Source: Terriglobia bacterium (GTDB taxonomy: Bacteria; Acidobacteriota; Terriglobia; Terriglobales; Acidobacteriaceae). Taken from it: a stretch of DNA of 64,000 nt. The stretch's first letter is position 1. Each line of letters starts with the position of its first letter. The notes below the pieces were generated by a model. The model did no database searches. It worked only from the letters and a program-made list of their open reading frames with translations, and was not told the origin of the DNA. The position numbers were made by a program, and so were the translations under genes. The DNA is taken from assembly GCA_020073215.1 (NCBI GenBank), contig JAIQFO010000012.1:60451-124450 (forward strand). The letters run 5' to 3'. This document shows positions 8,101-19,751 of the stretch, piece by piece.

Positions 8101-8958
8101 TTAGGGCGTAGCGTGCGCCGCGTCCAGCGCCTTTTTCACGGCCTGTAATTCTTTCAACACCCCGCGCAGGTTGCGCGTGTCGAGCGCGTTGGCGCCGTCG
8201 CTTTTCGCTTCTTTCGGGTTGTCGTGGACTTCCATGAACACGCCGTCCACTCCCGCTGCCACCGCCGCGCGCGACAGCACCGGGATGAACTCCGGCTGGC
8301 CTCCGCTCGCCGCCGGCTGATCTTCATCCCCGTGCGAAGCCGATGGCAGTTGCACCGAATGCGTCGCGTCAAAAACTACCGGCGCAAAGTGGCGCATGAT
8401 GGCCAGCGAGCGCATGTCCACGACCAGGTTGTTATAACCGAAACTTGAGCCGCGCTCGGTCACAAACACCTGACTGTTCCCGGCATCGCGGCACTTTTCG
8501 ACAGCATGCTTCATATCCCAGGGCGAAACGAACTGTCCCTTTTTGATGTTGACCGGACGCCCGCTGAGCGCGGCCGCCACGATCAGGTCGGTCTGCCGGC
8601 ATAGAAACGCCGGAATCTGCAGCACGTCCACCACTTGAGCCACCGCAGCGACGTCAGCAGCTTGATGCACGTCGGTCAGCACCGGGATGTGTATTTCATC
8701 TTTGACTTTCTTCAGAATGCGCAGGCCTTCCTTCATCCCCGGCCCGCGATAGCTGCGGATCGAGGTGCGGTTCGCCTTGTCGTACGACGCTTTGAAGATG
8801 AAGGGAAAATTCAGCGAACGAGCGACGCCCTTGACGATCTCCGCCATGCGCAGGGCGTGCTCTTCACTCTCAATCACACAAGGCCCGGCAATCAGGAACA
8901 GATCGCCCGCGCCGACGCGCACGTTATCGATTTGGAAAGATAAAGTCAATTGAGTCAT
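8101..8958 (-). CDS. kdsA: 3-deoxy-8-phosphooctulonate synthase (Kdo-8-P synthase)
   Basis: 285 residues; condenses phosphoenolpyruvate with arabinose 5-phosphate to Kdo-8-phosphate. Family motifs seen are [36 protein letters not shown] and [13 protein letters not shown]. The Cys in IAGPC is the residue that marks the metal-dependent class (Aquifex type) rather than the E. coli type, which has Asn there. A short acidic insertion ([15 protein letters not shown]) replaces the usual tight loop before the C-terminal barrel strands. The gene follows pyrG by 64 bp on the same strand. There is no Shine-Dalgarno sequence: the start codon lies in the arm of a 28-bp perfect hairpin made of 8-nt repeats, and the first codons ATG ACT CAA are themselves repeat sequence. 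Confidence 0.95.
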   Translation of the reverse strand: MTQLTLSFQIDNVRVGAGDLFLIAGPCVIESEEHALRMAEIVKGVARSLNFPFIFKASYDKANRTSIRSYRGPGMKEGLRILKKVKDEIHIPVLTDVHQAADVAAVAQVVDVLQIPAFLCRQTDLIVAAALSGRPVNIKKGQFVSPWDMKHAVEKCRDAGNSQVFVTERGSSFGYNNLVVDMRSLAIMRHFAPVVFDATHSVQLPSASHGDEDQPAASGGQPEFIPVLSRAAVAAGVDGVFMEVHDNPKEAKSDGANALDTRNLRGVLKELQAVKKALDAAHATP

Positions 8959-9020
8959 TGAGGCATTGAATCATTGAGTCATTAAATGCCTCAATGACTC
9001 AATGATTCAATGCCTCAATG
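8956..9020. repeat. 28-bp perfect inverted repeat built from octamers, at the kdsA start
   Basis: Arms 8956-8983 and 8993-9020 are exact reverse complements with a 9-nt loop. Each arm consists of imperfect octamers of the form TGAGTCAT, TGAGGCAT and TGAATCAT. The structure fills the pyrG-kdsA gap and includes the kdsA ATG (8956-8958), so in mRNA it would hide the start codon or act as a processing or attenuation site. Confidence 0.9.
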
Positions 9021-9022
9021 GT

Positions 9023-10717
<1,695 letters not shown>

Positions 10718-10801
10718 TTAATTTTGTTTGGAAAATTGTGCGGGCTGGGGTGCACGATCAATTATGGCAGAAGTCTTTCTGGAAGGGAATGTGGAAAAAG
10801 C

Positions 10802-10833
10802 GGCTGTCAGCTATCAGCTTTCAGCCGTCAGTT
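10802..10833. repeat. Heptamer tandem repeat upstream of pyrG
   Basis: Units GCTGTCA, GCTATCA, GCTTTCA and GCCGTCA follow one another. The unit is the same as that around the S23 gene (37185-37617). No inverted partner is seen nearby. Confidence 0.6.
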
Positions 10834-10877
10834 CGAACCTTTGTCGGCATCGCGAAACGTGGGCCGCCGCACTTTTT

Positions 10878-10965
10878 CACCACAGAGGCACAGAGACACG
10901 GAGAAATGCGATTTTGGGGTTTCCACCGGTTTAGGTTTCCTCCGTGACTCTGTGCCTCTGTGGTG
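10878..10965. repeat. Octamer inverted repeat in the pyrG/11026 intergenic region
   Basis: Arms 10878-10903 and 10940-10965 are complementary at 25 of 26 positions (CACCACAGAGGCACAGAG and its reverse complement) with a 36-nt loop. The divergent gap 10706-11025 holds this hairpin and the heptamer run; no gene is seen in it. Confidence 0.85.
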
Positions 10966-11025
10966 AGATGTTCATCTGCTAACGGAACGCATCTAACCTT
11001 TCGCAAGAACTAGAAAAGACCGATA

Positions 11026-12042
11026 ATGTTCCGCGGCATGAAATCATTCGGCAGGACGGGACTTCTCGCAACGGCAATCCTGGCGTTGGTTTTGCCTTGC
11101 TTGTCGCAAGCTCCCGCCCAAACCCAGGCCCACCGCCTCATCCTGAAAGACGGCTCCTATCAATCGGTCACCAAATATGAAATTCACGGCGAACGCGTCC
11201 GCTATTACAGCGCCGAGCGCGGCGAGTGGGAGGAGGTCCCGAAAGCGCTGATCGACTGGGACGCCACCGACAAGTTTGAGCAAGGCCGCGAACTGGGTAA
11301 GCCTGGTCCGGAAGCGGTCGAACTCGACAAGGAACTCGAGGCTGAACGGAAAGCCGAAGAAGCTCGTTCCCCGCTGGTCGCGCCCGGTCTGCACCTGCCC
11401 GACGATGGCGGTATCTTCCTCCTCGATACCTACCAGAATCAGCCGCAGCTCGCCGAGTTGCAGCAATCGGGCACCGACTTGGATAAGAACACGAAGTCGA
11501 ATATTTTGCGCTCGACGATCAATCCGCTAGCCGGCGCCCGGCAACGCATTGAACTTCCTGGATCCCATGCCAAGGTTCAGGCGCACACCACAGTGCCGTC
11601 CCTCTACATCAACCTCGACACCGACCAAGCCGGCCATAGTCAGGGTGCTACCGCAATCGTGCCGGCCCCGGGCGAGCCTCCGCCACTCGCACCCACGGAG
11701 CGTTACAAGATTATTCGCGTCGAAGTCAAAGGCGGAAAACGCGTAGCTGGCGCAGTCAAGATCGCGGTCACCGGAAAGATGAAGACCGATGAACGCTATG
11801 TCGCAGCCACGGTCACTACCATGACTGGAGGCTGGATTAAGCTCACACCCACTGAAACCCTCGCAGCGGGCGAATACGCCGTCGCCGAGATGTTGGGCAA
11901 GGAAGGAATGAACCTCTATGTGTGGGACTTCGGCGTGAACCCTTCCGCACCCGCCAACGCGTCCACGTGGAAGCCGGACCCGAAAGAAGCGCAGCCGAAA
12001 ACCCACCAGCCCGAGGATCGGCAAGAGCGGGAACAACGGTAG
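11026..12042 (+). CDS. Exported protein of unknown function
   Basis: 338 residues with a signal peptide (GLLATAILALVLPCLSQAPAQ). The segment after it (HRLILKDGSYQSVTKYEIHG, ERVRYYSAERGEWEEVPKAL) resembles the short beta-rich motif found at the N-terminus of many secreted acidobacterial proteins. A charged helical linker (about 95-120) and a beta-rich C-terminal half follow; the end is Pro, Glu and Gln rich (HQPEDRQEREQR) and probably disordered. No catalytic motif is visible. Either ATG 11026 or ATG 11038 could be the start. The gene is divergent from pyrG. It is probably a periplasmic or envelope protein; I do not recognise a named family. Confidence 0.7.
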   Translation: MFRGMKSFGRTGLLATAILALVLPCLSQAPAQTQAHRLILKDGSYQSVTKYEIHGERVRYYSAERGEWEEVPKALIDWDATDKFEQGRELGKPGPEAVELDKELEAERKAEEARSPLVAPGLHLPDDGGIFLLDTYQNQPQLAELQQSGTDLDKNTKSNILRSTINPLAGARQRIELPGSHAKVQAHTTVPSLYINLDTDQAGHSQGATAIVPAPGEPPPLAPTERYKIIRVEVKGGKRVAGAVKIAVTGKMKTDERYVAATVTTMTGGWIKLTPTETLAAGEYAVAEMLGKEGMNLYVWDFGVNPSAPANASTWKPDPKEAQPKTHQPEDRQEREQR

Positions 12043-12090
12043 GGAACAACGGCAGCTGGATTGGGCGAATTTTAGAGCCGTCGGGAGCAC

Positions 12091-12145
12091 GGGCTGCTGC
12101 CGAGCTGCGCTCGGCCTGGACGGGCGAGGGCGCCCGTCCCCACAC
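12091..12145. repeat. Dispersed GC-rich palindromic element
   Basis: GCTGCCGAGCTGCGCTCGGC followed by TGGACGGGC...CCCGTCCCCACAC. The reverse complement recurs at 46400-46455, so this is a mobile or amplified intergenic element. It lies between convergent genes. Confidence 0.65.
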
Positions 12146-12152
12146 AGGCATC

Positions 12153-13205
12153 TTACGGTTCCATCAGCCCGCGCGAGGCAATGCCGATGTTGTCCCGGGT
12201 GGTGTTTTTCACCATATACATCATCTCGTCGGCTTGACGGATGATATCGTGCGGCGTCCGCGCGTCGTGCGGAAAAGTCGCCAGTCCCATGCTGGCGCGA
12301 AGAGTCAGGTTCAAGCCCAACTCGGTGCAGAAGATCCCCGCGCGCACGGAATCCTGCAAGCGTCTCGCCACCACCACCGCCTGATCCTTGGTGGTTTGCG
12401 GCAGCAGGACGACAAACTCATCTCCCCCATAACGGAAGGCGAAATCGATGAGCCGCAACTGTGCTTTGATCAAGTAGCCGACTTCGGCCAGTAACCGGCT
12501 CCCCACTAGGTGTCCGTGGGTGTCGTTGACCGTCTTGAAGTGGTCGAGGTCGATGAAGATCACGCTGAACTCATAACCGAAACGCGCTGAACGGTAGACT
12601 TCGGTTTCGAGCGTTTTGTGCAGATGGCGCGCATTGAACAGGCCGGTGCAATCGTCGGTGATGGTCAGTTCCTGGATCTTCTCGACCGCCCTTGCATTCT
12701 CGACGGCAATCGCGGCGTAATCGCACAAAGCGTGCAGGAAGAACATCTCCTGTTCACTTAGGCCCACGTCGGCATTGATCAGTTGAATTACGCCCAGCAC
12801 GCGGTGTCGCGAGCGCAACGGCACGCAGATGACGGAGCGCGTCTGCAAGCGCGTCATCTCGTCGAGCCGGGATGAGAAGCGCGGATCGCTGCGCACATCG
12901 GGCACGATCAACGCTTGTCCGTGCTTGGCCACCCAGCCCGCAATTCCCTCACCCACTTTTAAGCGTGCCTTCGCCAGCACCTCCGCCGCGGCCCCCACCG
13001 CAATCGCGAAATAGAGCTCATCCTTCTCCTCATCCACCATCAGCAGCGACCAGGTATCCGGACGGAAGTATTCCGCCATTTTCTCCATGATGGTCTGCAG
13101 GATTGAATCCAGGTTGAGCGACGAGGTTAGCGCCTTGGCGACATCGTGGAAGATGGTCAGCTCTTGCGACAGGCGAATTGGGGATGTGCCCGCTGCCTCT
13201 GGCAT
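12153..13205 (-). CDS. Diguanylate cyclase with GAF sensor domain
   Basis: 350 residues. A GAF domain (about 30-170; includes VGEGIAGWVAKHGQALIVPD) is followed by a short helix and a GGDEF domain (about 185-345). The catalytic motif YGGDEF is intact and is preceded five residues upstream by RLID, a complete inhibitory RxxD site, so the enzyme should make c-di-GMP and be product-inhibited. There is no membrane segment. ATG 13205 is chosen over an upstream TTG because GAGGAG lies 4 nt before it. The GAF ligand cannot be predicted. The partner enzyme class, an HD-GYP phosphodiesterase, is at 46571. Confidence 0.92.
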   Translation of the reverse strand: MPEAAGTSPIRLSQELTIFHDVAKALTSSLNLDSILQTIMEKMAEYFRPDTWSLLMVDEEKDELYFAIAVGAAAEVLAKARLKVGEGIAGWVAKHGQALIVPDVRSDPRFSSRLDEMTRLQTRSVICVPLRSRHRVLGVIQLINADVGLSEQEMFFLHALCDYAAIAVENARAVEKIQELTITDDCTGLFNARHLHKTLETEVYRSARFGYEFSVIFIDLDHFKTVNDTHGHLVGSRLLAEVGYLIKAQLRLIDFAFRYGGDEFVVLLPQTTKDQAVVVARRLQDSVRAGIFCTELGLNLTLRASMGLATFPHDARTPHDIIRQADEMMYMVKNTTRDNIGIASRGLMEP

Positions 13206-13344
13206 GCACTCCTCGTCCGGGTGGTTGGATACAAAATTATAGGTTTGGTTGCACCGCTCGGGCAATGAACCGAGGTAACCGGTATCGCTCCCGCCAACCC
13301 GCCCGCGCCTGGTTCTTCAACGCCGAGGCGCCGAGAGATCGGTT

Positions 13345-13380
13345 CCAAATTACCAATCTAGAAATTACCCAATTACCAAT
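13345..13380. repeat. AT-rich heptamer-like repeats
   Basis: AAATTACCAATCTAGAAATT and following ACCCAATTACCAATT form imperfect 7-nt reiterations like those upstream of pgl. They lie between the divergent GGDEF and rodZ-like genes. Confidence 0.5.
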
Positions 13381-13447
13381 TCTCTATGATCTTGCTTCTC
13401 GACAGAGTAGAATTCCGTTCGCCGTCCGGTGAAAGCGGGAGACTGGG

Positions 13448-14374
13448 TTGCCGTCCTTTGGCGAAAAACTGAAGCTGGAGCGCGAGAAGCGCAAGATCAC
13501 CCTGGAGCAGATTTCCAGCACCACCAAAATCGGGACCCGCATGCTGCAAGCGCTGGAAGAGGATAAGTTCAACCAGTTGCCGGGGGGCATCTTCAACAAG
13601 GGCTTTGTCCGCGCCTACTCCCGTTGCGTTGGCCTCGACGAAGATCAAACCGTTGCCGAGTATCTGGAAGCTTCCGGCGACGCGCCTCCCGTTTCGACGG
13701 AAATCGTAGCGCCCGAGGACGAGGGGCGCGAAGATGCAGGGATCCTTAGCCGCTTGGAAGCCAGCAACGGCATCCCCGCCCGCCAACTTCCCTGGGGCTG
13801 GTTCGCCGCGGTTCTCCTGGTGGTGGCGCTGGCACTCTCCTTCTGGAGCCATAGCCGCTGGGAGCACCAGAGACCGCCAGTGCAGCCCACTGCCACTACA
13901 ACGGCGCCATCGGCACTGGCGACGCCCCCGCCCGGCGAAGTATCAGGCGGAGTATCCGGCAATGCCAAAGTTCCTGGCGCCCCTTCCGCCGTCTCGCCTT
14001 CTCAGACGACGGGTTCGGCGGCAGGAGGACCCGCCAAGCCTGCCGCTCCCAGAACGTCTCAAGACCTGACTCCTGCGGTTCCCGCCGCGGTTCCCGGCGA
14101 ATTCACGGTGGTCATTCAGGCCCACGAGGAATCCTGGATCTCGATCATCGCCGACGGCAGAACCGTCTCCTCCGAACTTTTGCCCGCCGGCGGGGAGCGC
14201 GCCGTGCACGGCCGCAAGGAAATCATCGTCAAAGCCGGAAACGTCGGCGGCGTCGACTTTCAATTCAACGGACAGAAGCTCAAGGTCGGGGGAGAATCCG
14301 GGGAGGTCAAGACGGTTACTTTTGGCCCCCGAGGAATCCTGCCGAATGCCCCGGCGGCACCCTCGACGCCTTAA
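13448..14374 (+). CDS. rodZ: RodZ-like cytoskeletal/cell-shape membrane protein
   Basis: 308 residues. The N-terminal 75 residues form a RodZ-type helix-turn-helix (FGEKLKLEREKRKITLEQIS, then LPGGIFNKGFVRAYSR). One transmembrane helix follows near 118-138 (WGWFAAVLLVVALALSFW), then a Pro/Ala/Thr-rich linker and a C-terminal beta domain of the DUF4115 type (EESWISIIADGRTV, GKEIIVKAGNVGGVDFQFNG region). This is the standard RodZ order: cytoplasmic HTH that binds MreB, membrane helix, periplasmic domain. The start is TTG 13448, preceded by GGGAGA; no ATG precedes the HTH. mreB is not in this window. Confidence 0.85.
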   Translation: MPSFGEKLKLEREKRKITLEQISSTTKIGTRMLQALEEDKFNQLPGGIFNKGFVRAYSRCVGLDEDQTVAEYLEASGDAPPVSTEIVAPEDEGREDAGILSRLEASNGIPARQLPWGWFAAVLLVVALALSFWSHSRWEHQRPPVQPTATTTAPSALATPPPGEVSGGVSGNAKVPGAPSAVSPSQTTGSAAGGPAKPAAPRTSQDLTPAVPAAVPGEFTVVIQAHEESWISIIADGRTVSSELLPAGGERAVHGRKEIIVKAGNVGGVDFQFNGQKLKVGGESGEVKTVTFGPRGILPNAPAAPSTP

Positions 14375-14605
14375 GTTTGTCTCTTTCTTTTCTTCCGTTT
14401 AGCTCTCGCATGCGCCATTCAATTCCCACTGGCTCCCACTCAATGTCAGATCGCTAGCGCCCTGCCCTATTCCGTTGCGTTTCCGAGGCAATCTCTGGTA
14501 CCGTTTCTAGGAAGATTTAGCCAAACCCCGGTCAAGAGCCTCAGGCTCCATAAGCCTCCCTTATCGGACGTAAAGGCTCGAAGTCACCTTTGAGGAGATA
14601 CCAGC

Positions 14606-15790
14606 TTGCCAGCAACCAATCGTTTTCTGTTTACCTCGGAGTCTGTAACCGAGGGACATCCGGACAAGATCGCCGACCAGATTTCCGATGCCATTCTCGA
14701 CGCCTGCCTTCGTGAAGATCCGACCAGCCGCGTCGCCTGTGAAACCCTGACCTGCACCGGCCTGGTCGTGATCGCCGGCGAGATCACCACCAAGGCTTAT
14801 GTTGATTTTCAAAATCTCGTCCGCGGCGTGGTGCAATCGATCGGCTACGACAACGCCGTCTACGGCTTCGACTCGAACACTTGCGCCGTAATTTCCAGCA
14901 TCAACAAGCAGTCCGGCGATATCGCCATGGGAGTCGACACCGGCGGCGCCGGCGATCAGGGAATGATGTTCGGCTTCGCCTGCAACGAGACGCCCGAACT
15001 GATGCCCCTTCCGATTTCACTCGCCCACAAGCTCTGCCAGAAACTTTCTGAAGTTCGCAAGAATGGCACCTGCCCCTACCTGCGGCCCGATGGAAAATCG
15101 CAGGTTACGGTCGAATACAGCGCGCCGGGCAAAGTGAAGCGCGTCGATGCTGTAGTCGTCTCCACCCAGCATTCCGAGGCGGTCGGCAACGACGAACTGC
15201 GCGCCGACATTTTGAAGCACGTCATCCAGGCCGTGGTTCCGGCCAACCTGCTCGACGAAGATACCAAGTACCACATCAATCCCACCGGGCGCTTCGTTAT
15301 TGGCGGCCCCATGGGCGATTCCGGTCTGACCGGACGCAAGATCATCGTCGACACCTACGGCGGCATGGGGCGGCACGGCGGCGGCGCCTTCAGCGGCAAG
15401 GATCCGACGAAGGTCGATCGTTCGGCGGCGTACATGGCGCGCTACATCGCCAAGAACATCGTGGCTGCGGGACTGGCGGATCGCTGCGAAGTGCAACTCG
15501 CCTATGCCATCGGAGTGGCGGACCCCGTCAGCGTCCTGGTGGACACTTTCGGAACCGAGAAGATCGATGCCCATCTGATTCCGGGTCTGGTGCGGGCAAA
15601 CTTCAAGCTCAAGCCGCGCGAGATCATCGAGACGCTCAACTTGCGCCGTCCGATTTACCGCAAGACCGCGGCCTATGGACACTTCGGCCGCAGCGATCCC
15701 GATTTCACCTGGGAAAGGACCGACAAGGCAGCGAAACTGGCCGCGGACGCCGGCCTAAAGAAACATGAGCCAGTTGGAGTGAGAAAATAG
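14606..15790 (+). CDS. metK: S-adenosylmethionine synthetase
   Basis: 394 residues. Motifs [20 protein letters not shown] (N-terminal ATP and metal site), [15 protein letters not shown] and [19 protein letters not shown] are all intact. It makes S-adenosylmethionine from methionine and ATP in the cytoplasm. The start is TTG 14606 with GAGGAG 8 nt upstream. The 231-bp leader (14375-14605) was checked for SAM riboswitch signatures and none was recognised; it contains only a small hairpin (GAGCCTCAGGCTC). ahcY follows on the same strand after 171 bp, giving a methyl-cycle pair. Confidence 0.97.
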   Translation: MPATNRFLFTSESVTEGHPDKIADQISDAILDACLREDPTSRVACETLTCTGLVVIAGEITTKAYVDFQNLVRGVVQSIGYDNAVYGFDSNTCAVISSINKQSGDIAMGVDTGGAGDQGMMFGFACNETPELMPLPISLAHKLCQKLSEVRKNGTCPYLRPDGKSQVTVEYSAPGKVKRVDAVVVSTQHSEAVGNDELRADILKHVIQAVVPANLLDEDTKYHINPTGRFVIGGPMGDSGLTGRKIIVDTYGGMGRHGGGAFSGKDPTKVDRSAAYMARYIAKNIVAAGLADRCEVQLAYAIGVADPVSVLVDTFGTEKIDAHLIPGLVRANFKLKPREIIETLNLRRPIYRKTAAYGHFGRSDPDFTWERTDKAAKLAADAGLKKHEPVGVRK

Positions 15791-17239
<1,449 letters not shown>

Positions 17240-17446
17240 TGAGATCAATGGCCAGTTTTCGCGGGGCGGGCCGAGTGCCTGCCCTTTGCTTTTGGTGAGT
17301 TTCTTGCGGGAGAGTTTCTTACCCACCCTTCGACTCCGCTCAGGGCAGGCTACGACACGGAGGCACAAAGAAAATCGTAGATCGCAGATCGTAGTTAGTG
17401 CGGAGGGTGGGGGTGCCCGCCCTGCTGCTCGTTGTGTTGACCACAA
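17240..17446. other. Intergenic region with dispersed and heptamer repeats
   Basis: No gene is seen. CCTTCGACTCCGCTCAGGGC (17327-17346) belongs to a dispersed family also present near 44592, 59518 and 62720. Heptamers CGTAGAT, CGCAGAT and CGTAGTT lie at about 17374-17397. Confidence 0.5.
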
Positions 17447-17475
17447 TTGACAGCCGCATTCTGATAGGAGATACT
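17447..17475 (+). promoter_or_regulatory. Probable sigma-70 promoter of the AraC-type gene
   Basis: TTGACA (17447-17452), 17 bp spacer and GATACT (17470-17475). It would give a leader of roughly 180 nt before GTG 17664. Confidence 0.5.
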
Positions 17476-17663
17476 ATCGACCTTCCCCAAAACTAATCAC
17501 TGCCGTTGCGCAGCAGGTTTGCGCCGGTGTTCTCTCCGACCGCACGAATGAGGTGGGGCTGTTTGCTGCTACCTTACTTCGACGAGGTTAGGGCTAGAAG
17601 ACTCACGCTGATGGCTAATCGGCAGCAATCGCAAACCCGTGCGATCCGCAACGAGGAGACTTT

Positions 17664-18026
17664 GTGGACCCACGGGTGCGCCGTTTGACCTCCCATCTTC
17701 TCGCGAACAGCGAAAAGCACGTTTGCCTCCGAGACATGGCCCGATGGGTAAATCTGTCTAATTCTCGACTGGCTCACCTTTTCCGGCGGGACGCAGGCAT
17801 TTCTGCGATGAGATTTCTGAAGACGGTGCGGTTGCATCGGGCACGTCAATTGCTCGAGACAACGTTTCTTTCTGTCAAACAGGTAATGGCCCAAGTGGGA
17901 TTCAATGATCCCAGCCACTTCGTGAGGGAATTCGAAGAAATGTTTGGAGAAAGCCCGAAGAAGTATCGCAAACGTCATGCGCAGCACCCGCCGGAACGGC
18001 CAACAAATAGCAGGAATGGCCAATAA
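17664..18026 (+). CDS. Small AraC-family DNA-binding protein
   Basis: 120 residues consisting almost only of the double helix-turn-helix AraC domain: LRDMARWVNLSNSRLAHLF for the first HTH and VKQVMAQVGFNDPSHFVREF then FGESPKKYRKR for the second, the classical signature. There is no sensory domain, so it is a stand-alone regulator of the MarA/SoxS size class or a truncated one. GTG 17664 has GAGGAG 5 nt upstream. It lies in the island bounded by ahcY 3'-end repeats and may control the two small genes after it. The gap 18027-18281 shows no gene. Confidence 0.85.
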   Translation: MDPRVRRLTSHLLANSEKHVCLRDMARWVNLSNSRLAHLFRRDAGISAMRFLKTVRLHRARQLLETTFLSVKQVMAQVGFNDPSHFVREFEEMFGESPKKYRKRHAQHPPERPTNSRNGQ

Positions 18027-18281
18027 CATGAAATTGCAATCGCGTCGCGCATTTGTCAGACTCCACACACCATTGAAGTAGAGCGTTCGAAGTTCTGCTA
18101 GTGGCTTCCCCTCTTGTGTAGCAAAGGGCTGCATCTTCTACCACCGGACCCAACGATGACACATGCTTGAAAGCGTCACGCTTTTACGGGTGAAAACGGC
18201 CATCAGGCTGCCGGTGCTAGACATCCCTTTCAAACAATTCGGTCACAGTTCACGAGATAACAAAATGTTACGGAGGATTAT

Positions 18282-18548
18282 ATGAGCGTTGAAGTTGACT
18301 TTAACGAGTGGGGGGTACAATGGCTAAATCCGGGTCAAGATTCATGGTGGTGGTACACCTGGATTTTTGACGGCGACCATTGGTCCCGCATGAGCGCAGT
18401 TCCGACATCGTATTCACCGGCTGGTTCGAGCGTCCAGACTGTGGAGGAGTGGGCCACGGGGGGAACTCTGCATGTGCACTGGAGAAATAACGGGACGACA
18501 CCAGTGTTCTGGAGACCAACGGTGATCGTTGCACCCAGCCGGTACTAA
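18282..18548 (+). CDS. Small tryptophan-rich protein, unknown function
   Basis: 88 residues with nine tryptophans (for example WGVQWLNPGQDSWWWYTWIF), predicted beta-rich, without signal peptide or membrane segment. GGAGG lies 6 nt before ATG 18282, a strong ribosome site. The pattern of alternating Trp/Tyr suggests a small beta-sandwich of a lectin-like or binding kind, but this is a guess. It sits 40 bp upstream of another small gene with an equally strong ribosome site; the two end at a terminator (18870-18901) and are probably one transcript. Confidence 0.7.
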   Translation: MSVEVDFNEWGVQWLNPGQDSWWWYTWIFDGDHWSRMSAVPTSYSPAGSSVQTVEEWATGGTLHVHWRNNGTTPVFWRPTVIVAPSRY

Positions 18549-18587
18549 CCTACAGTAACACGAAGGCAGTAAGTAAGGAGGAAAAAC

Positions 18588-18827
18588 ATGAGGATTCAAG
18601 TGGTATATGACAAGAATGGCGTCATCATTGGTGGAGGCGTAGGTGTTTCCGAACCCGCCCATGATTTTCGCGCCCCTCGATCTGGGCCCACGAGTGGTGA
18701 GGGCCAGCACACCGGCGAATTCGAGGTCCCGGCAGAGTATTCACAGTTGTCATTTCATGACCTGGTCGAACGGGTTCGTGTTGACGTTAAGGGCAAAGAA
18801 CACAGGCTTGTCGCCAAGGTGGCCTGA
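18588..18827 (+). CDS. Small protein, unknown function
   Basis: 79 residues. It opens with RIQVVYDKNGVIIGGGVGVS, followed by a charged, Pro/Gly-rich middle and FHDLVERVRVDVKGKEHRLV at the end, probably two beta segments with a loop. GGAGG stands 7 nt before ATG 18588. It is the second gene of the small pair after the AraC-type regulator and lies just before an intrinsic terminator. No family is recognised. Confidence 0.65.
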   Translation: MRIQVVYDKNGVIIGGGVGVSEPAHDFRAPRSGPTSGEGQHTGEFEVPAEYSQLSFHDLVERVRVDVKGKEHRLVAKVA

Positions 18828-18869
18828 CGAGCAGTCAAGCGTGTAGTAGTCTCGCCGGCGCATGAGGCG

Positions 18870-18901
18870 CCCCGCCTAAGTTTCGCTTGGGCGGGGTTTT
18901 T
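18870..18901 (+). terminator. Intrinsic terminator of the small-gene pair
   Basis: CCCCGCCTAAG - loop - CTTGGGCGGGG followed by TTTTT. The stem is GC-rich, about 11 bp, with a U-tract on the plus strand. Confidence 0.85.
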
Positions 18902-19085
18902 CGCTGGGCCCGGCAGCAGATTTGGCGGTCGAGATTCGCGAATACTATATTCCAGACCTCAGCCAGTGAAGAAATCACGATCCACACCAGAAAGAGTTCG
19001 AGAAACTGCTTCGGGATTTGCGGATGGAGAAGGCAGAGGCGGCAGGTTAGCTGACCTAATCGGCTAAAGCCGCTGATTAAAGAGG
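18902..19085. other. Intergenic region inside the island
   Basis: No convincing gene. The sequence has lower GC than its surroundings and ends in the second ahcY 3'-end copy. A short inverted pair (AATCGGCT/AGCCGCTGATT) lies near 19060-19078. Confidence 0.4.
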
Positions 19086-19130
19086 CAGGAAGAGCACCTG
19101 GCAAGCTGGAACGAAGGGACGTAGAGGCAG
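19086..19130 (+). repeat. Right copy of the 45-bp direct repeat (ahcY 3' end)
   Basis: Matches 17195-17239 at 42 of 45 positions, including the TAG stop. Only this copy is followed directly by a strong terminator (19152-19174), which suggests it marks the original end of ahcY and that the island was inserted upstream of it. Confidence 0.85.
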
Positions 19131-19151
19131 GTCTCAGTTCTCGATTACCCC

Positions 19152-19174
19152 GGGCGGCGCCAGCCGCCCTTTTT
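19152..19174 (+). terminator. Intrinsic terminator, probably the ancestral ahcY terminator
   Basis: GGGCGGC - GCCA - GCCGCCC followed by TTTTT. It lies 22 bp after the second copy of the ahcY 3' end. Confidence 0.85.
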
Positions 19175-19222
19175 CTTGCCTGCTTCTTGGAGAACGTAGG
19201 GTGGCACTGCGGAGTAGTCATT

Positions 19223-19636
19223 TTACAGGTCGATTACAGGGTGAAACTCCGGCGATTCCACGCCAAGCAAGAAATACGCTTCGTCCATCGTACGAACCAC
19301 CTGCAACTCCGGGCGAGTTTTTTCGCCGAGTATCTGAAACATGCGCGCCAGTCCGTAAATGAAAATTTGCGGAATCACTAAGACACGCATGTATCCGGCC
19401 GGGAATGCGGGCGGTGCAGCCGCCACTTGCCTTATAGCGTCGCCGGAAACTTCAAAGTCCGTCACCCCCGAAAGGTCAAGGATGCCGCGACACGGCGGAT
19501 GGGACGCCATATACTTCGTCGCCGTCGCGTAGAGATCCAACAGAATCACGCCTGTCATTGGGCCTTTTATAGTCCCACGCAGGATGTTGTTCTTGGCGTC
19601 GAAATCCACCTCAATGTTCACAGTGAGCCCCGCCAC
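19223..19636 (-). CDS. STAS/SpoIIAA-like small protein, unknown function
   Basis: 137 residues with predicted beta-alpha-beta architecture. The segment LRGTIKGPMTGVILLDLYAT followed by PCRGILDLSGVTDFEVSGD resembles the SpoIIAA-like/STAS type, in which a conserved Asp-Leu strand is followed by a helix. There is no signal or membrane segment. The start is GTG 19636, with an alternative GTG a few codons inside; neither has a strong ribosome site. It is divergent from the response regulator gene, which could indicate a signalling context, but this is only positional. Confidence 0.65.
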   Translation of the reverse strand: MAGLTVNIEVDFDAKNNILRGTIKGPMTGVILLDLYATATKYMASHPPCRGILDLSGVTDFEVSGDAIRQVAAAPPAFPAGYMRVLVIPQIFIYGLARMFQILGEKTRPELQVVRTMDEAYFLLGVESPEFHPVIDL

Positions 19637-19751
19637 AACATCTTACCAGCCATTTCAGACGTGCCCTCGTTTGTAGTCCGGGGGCGTTCTGCCGCGAGCG
19701 TCGCTCAAGCTTTCCACCGCCTCGCCGATGAATCCGCACGAGGGGATTCCC

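Noticed and set aside
14375..14605. SAM riboswitch upstream of metK
   Set aside because: No match to the conserved cores of SAM-I, SAM-II or SAM-IV that I could find; only a small hairpin is seen. A covariance search would settle it.
18835..19221. 128-codon frame on the minus strand in the island
   Set aside because: It runs through two terminators and the ahcY-end copy and has no ribosome site; probably not coding.
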